Assembly (NCBI GenBank): GCA_020025455.1
Contig: JAHHSC010000025.1
Span: 1 to 16,118, forward strand
Source of the DNA: Lawsonibacter sp.
Lineage (GTDB): Bacteria; Bacillota; Clostridia; Oscillospirales; Oscillospiraceae
Direction of reading: 5' to 3'
DNA length: 16,118 nt
Shown here: in pieces, positions 14,251-16,118 of the stretch
How positions within the stretch are numbered: the stretch's first letter is position 1
Layout of the letters: each line of letters begins with the position of its first letter
Notes under the pieces: model-generated
Seen by the model: the letters and a program-made list of their open reading frames with translations, nothing else
The model's database searches: none
Told to the model about the DNA's origin: nothing
Made by a program: the position numbers and the translations under genes

Positions 14251-14841
14251 ATGGCGAATATGGAACGTTTGGCAGCCAATCTGGAACAGCGGGGCTACGC
14301 CGTCAGCCGCTTTGCTACCGCGCAGGAGGCCGCAGATTATCTGGACAGCCAGATCGACGGCTGCACGGTAGGGTTTGGCGGCTCGGTCACCCTGCGTGAC
14401 ATGGCTCTCCAGCCCCGGCTGGCGACCCACAACGAGACCTTCTGGCACTGGGACAAGGGCACCCTCGCTCAGGCAGCCAGTGCCGAGGTGTATCTCAGTT
14501 CGGCAAACGGCGTAGCCGAGACCGGCGAGATCATCAACATCGACGGGACCTGCAACCGGGTGTCCTCCATTCTGTTCGGCCACAAGCGGGTCTACCTGGT
14601 GGTCGGTGCCAACAAAGTGGCCCCGGACTACGAAAAGGCTCTCTGGCGGGCCCGGAACGTGGCCGCCCCAAAGAACGCCCAGCGTCTCCACAAACATACC
14701 CCCTGTGCGGCCAAGGGGGACCGCTGCTATGACTGCCAGAGCCCAGAGCGCATCTGCCGCGGCCTGGTGGTGCTGTGGGAGGTCCCGGAGAGTGTGGAGC
14801 ACATGGAAATCGTCCTGGTGGATCAGGATCTTGGCTACTGA
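14251..14841 (+). CDS. LUD-domain (lactate utilization-type, LutC-like) protein with a cysteine cluster
   Basis: A 196-residue cytoplasmic protein of the LUD family (DUF162), recognised by GFGGSVTLRDM (41-51), EVYLSSANGVAETGEIINIDGTCNR (79-103) and RVYLVVGANKVAPDYEKALWRARN. Family members include LutC and LutB, in lactate oxidation, but many clostridial stand-alone copies have no known role. A C-terminal insert carries Cys152, Cys159, Cys162 and Cys169 (C-x6-C-x2-C-x6-C), which looks like a site for a metal or iron-sulfur cluster; Cys101 lies in the core. There is no lutA or lutB beside it, so lactate oxidation should not be assumed. The ribosome binding site is GAAAGGA just after the YitT stop. 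Confidence 0.9.
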   Translation: MANMERLAANLEQRGYAVSRFATAQEAADYLDSQIDGCTVGFGGSVTLRDMALQPRLATHNETFWHWDKGTLAQAASAEVYLSSANGVAETGEIINIDGTCNRVSSILFGHKRVYLVVGANKVAPDYEKALWRARNVAAPKNAQRLHKHTPCAAKGDRCYDCQSPERICRGLVVLWEVPESVEHMEIVLVDQDLGY

Positions 14842-14851
14842 TCGAAGCCTT

Positions 14852-14860
14852 GGAAGGGGG
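14852..14860 (+). promoter_or_regulatory. Ribosome binding site fixing the lipoprotein start
   Basis: GGAAGGGGG lies 8 bases before GTG 14869. The in-frame GTG at 14860 overlaps this site and would extend the protein by three residues without a ribosome binding site of its own. Confidence 0.65.
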
Positions 14861-14868
14861 TGGTCCCT

Positions 14869-15951
14869 GTGAAGAAGTCAATTGTCGCCCTGCTGCTGGC
14901 CGGAACCATGCTCCTGTCCGGCTGCGCCGGACTGCTGGACCGGGAATTTTCCAGTGTTACCCCCCATAACTCCGCCCCTGTCACAGAGGGTGACCCCTCC
15001 ATTTTAAGGGCAGACAACTACCAGGAGCTGGTCAATGCGCTGGTCTACTTCATCACCCTGGGTATGGAGCAGGGCACGGTCCGGCTCTATACCGACTGGG
15101 ACAATGTGGAACAGCAGCTGGAGAAGGCCTGTCTGGAAGTTGTGAAGGAGGACCCGCTGGGTGCCTACAGCGTGGAGTTTATCAAGTACGCGGTAAGCCC
15201 TCTGGTCCCCTACACAGAGGCCCGGGTCAACATCAACTACCGGCGCACCCGGGAGCAGGTTGCCTCCATCGCGTCCGTCACCGGCACCACCGCCATCCGC
15301 AGTGAACTGAAGGAGGCTCTGGCCGCCTTTGCACCCGAGTGTGTGCTCCGCATCAGCTCCTTCGACCAGGACGAGACGTTTATCCGTTCTTTGGCCCGTC
15401 AGGCCTTCTACGATAGCCCCATATCCGCTCTGGATGTTCCGGATCTGGAGGTCAATATCTACCCGGCCACGGGCCGGCAGCGCATTGTGGAGCTGAGTAT
15501 GACCTACCACCTGGACGTGAACACCCTCCGGGAACGCCGGGAGCGGCTGGCCCACGCCATTTCAGCGATGGGGCGTACCATCCCCCTGGCCAAGATGGAC
15601 GCTTATCTGCGCTCCGCCGCCCAGACCCTGCTGGGGAGTGTACACTACAGCAGCGACGGCGGCACCACGGCCTGGGATGCCATCACCACCAAAAAAGCAA
15701 ACAGCGAGGGAATGGCACTGGTCTTTTCTGCCCTGTGCCAGCAGCTCCAACTGCCCTGTCAGGTCGTGCAGGGCACTCGGAACGATGCCCCCCACTTCTG
15801 GAACGTGGTGTCTACCAGCCACGGCTGGCGGCATCTGGATCTGACCCAGACGGACTACACGCTTATGCTGGACACGCAGGCTGCCGATTCCGGTTATGAT
15901 TGGAACCGGTACAGTACGCCAAAATGTGTGCCCCCCGCCGCTGCCCCGTAA
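14869..15951 (+). CDS. Lipoprotein with a transglutaminase-like domain lacking the catalytic Cys
   Basis: A secreted, membrane-anchored protein of 360 residues from GTG 14869. The N-terminus MKKSIVALLLAGTMLLSGC is a lipoprotein signal peptide with lipobox LLSGC, so Cys19 would carry the lipid. Residues 40-250 have no family I can name. The C-terminal 100 residues align with transglutaminase-like cores: AWDAITTKKANSEGMALVFSALCQQLQLPCQVVQG, then HFWNVV, then HLDLTQ. In active members the first segment has Cys before E-G-[YM]-A; here it is Ser279. The His309 and Asp324 partners are kept. It is therefore probably a non-catalytic binding protein, or a serine-based variant. It begins 27 bases after the LUD-domain gene, and a hairpin follows the stop. 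Confidence 0.9.
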   Translation: MKKSIVALLLAGTMLLSGCAGLLDREFSSVTPHNSAPVTEGDPSILRADNYQELVNALVYFITLGMEQGTVRLYTDWDNVEQQLEKACLEVVKEDPLGAYSVEFIKYAVSPLVPYTEARVNINYRRTREQVASIASVTGTTAIRSELKEALAAFAPECVLRISSFDQDETFIRSLARQAFYDSPISALDVPDLEVNIYPATGRQRIVELSMTYHLDVNTLRERRERLAHAISAMGRTIPLAKMDAYLRSAAQTLLGSVHYSSDGGTTAWDAITTKKANSEGMALVFSALCQQLQLPCQVVQGTRNDAPHFWNVVSTSHGWRHLDLTQTDYTLMLDTQAADSGYDWNRYSTPKCVPPAAAP

Positions 15952-15956
15952 CGCGC

Positions 15957-15994
15957 GCCGGGACCGGCCCAAAGGGGCTGGCCCCGGCTTCTTC
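15957..15994 (+). terminator. Hairpin terminator after the lipoprotein gene
   Basis: GCCGGG-A-CCGGCCC (15957-15970) pairs with GGGCTGG-C-CCCGGC (15975-15988) with one A/C mismatch and one G-T pair, and an AAAG loop. The tail TTCTTC is a poor U-tract, so termination may be partial. Confidence 0.6.
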
Positions 15995-16023
15995 GGTCAT
16001 CTCAAAAAATTTCAAAAAGGGTA

Positions 16024-16051
16024 TTGACTTTGCGGCATTTTCTGTTATAAT
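16024..16051 (+). promoter_or_regulatory. Promoter of the tRNA-Gly gene
   Basis: TTGACT (16024-16029) and TATAAT (16046-16051) are 16 bases apart, with a TGn extension (TGT) before the -10 box. The tRNA begins 14 bases after the -10 box, so the start lies just upstream of the mature 5' end. Confidence 0.85.
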
Positions 16052-16064
16052 AATCGTTGTCGCT

Positions 16065-16118
16065 GCGAGTGTAGCTCATCTGGTAGAGCGCCACCTTGCC
16101 AAGGTGGAGGTAGCGAGT
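16065..16118 (+). tRNA. tRNA-Gly (anticodon GCC), truncated by the window end
   Basis: Acceptor 5' strand GCGAGTG (16065-16071), D-stem GCTC/GAGC (16074-16077 and 16086-16089), anticodon stem CCACC/GGTGG (16091-16095 and 16103-16107) and a seven-base loop TTGCCAA with anticodon GCC at 16098-16100. The variable loop is AGGTA and the T-stem starts GCGAG; the T-loop, the remaining acceptor strand and any CCA lie beyond base 16118. Confidence 0.96.

Noticed and set aside
14251..14841. Assignment of the LUD-domain gene as lutC of a lactate oxidation operon
   Set aside because: lutA and lutB are not beside it and the C-terminal cysteine insert is unlike LutC, so only the domain family is claimed.

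Overview
The window reads as chromosomal DNA from an anaerobic, GC-rich member of the Firmicutes, most likely class Clostridia, family Oscillospiraceae (the Flavonifractor/Lawsonibacter/Oscillibacter part of the tree). This rests on the GC-rich codon use, strong AGGAGG-type ribosome binding sites, the Firmicutes order infB-rbfA-nrnA-truB-ribF, a thioredoxin reductase of the clostridial type that lacks a recognisable NADPH site, and YitT and DUF1576 proteins. No species can be named from the sequence alone. There are no insertion sequences, CRISPR arrays, phage genes or other clear signs of recent transfer, and coding density is high.

Layout. 1-65: last codons of a gene that looks like infB, followed at once by a strong intrinsic terminator (81-120). 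145-5162, plus strand: an unrecognised 119-residue protein, then rbfA, nrnA, truB, ribF and a duplicated membrane protein of the DUF1576 type, closely spaced and partly overlapping. A perfect bidirectional terminator (5214-5251) separates this block from the convergent minus-strand pair trxB-like/trxA (6456-5260). The 285-bp divergent region 6457-6741 holds the promoters of trxB (minus) and glnS (plus), including an 11-bp tandem repeat that duplicates a TATAAT box. glnS (6742-8448) ends in a terminator lying inside the 3' end of an unrecognised convergent minus-strand gene (8928-8458). From 9078 to 15951, plus strand: a divergent type IIA topoisomerase pair (B then A subunit), a YitT-family membrane protein, a LUD-domain protein and a lipoprotein with a transglutaminase-like C-terminus whose catalytic cysteine position is serine. 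A GC-rich hairpin, a strong promoter and the 5' part of a tRNA-Gly(GCC) close the window.

How the genes work together. The first block combines translation and RNA maturation (IF-2, RbfA, TruB, NrnA) with flavin cofactor synthesis (RibF). RibF makes the FAD used by the neighbouring thioredoxin reductase, though that pair is on the other strand. The thioredoxin/reductase pair forms one redox unit. The two topoisomerase subunits form one enzyme. The genes downstream of it are envelope or redox-related and have no obvious shared pathway.

The most interesting points are: (1) the reductase lacks both NADPH motifs and may use ferredoxin or another donor; (2) the topoisomerase is far from canonical GyrB/GyrA, lacks a GyrA box and has Gln at the quinolone-contact Ser position; (3) the lipoprotein looks like a transglutaminase-fold pseudoenzyme; (4) the DUF1576 protein has a clear internal duplication resembling a channel or transporter; (5) an orphan gene sits between infB and rbfA behind a strong terminator; (6) promoter structure in the trxB/glnS region. 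I do not see a clearly new multi-gene system; the novelty is in individual proteins and regulatory sites.
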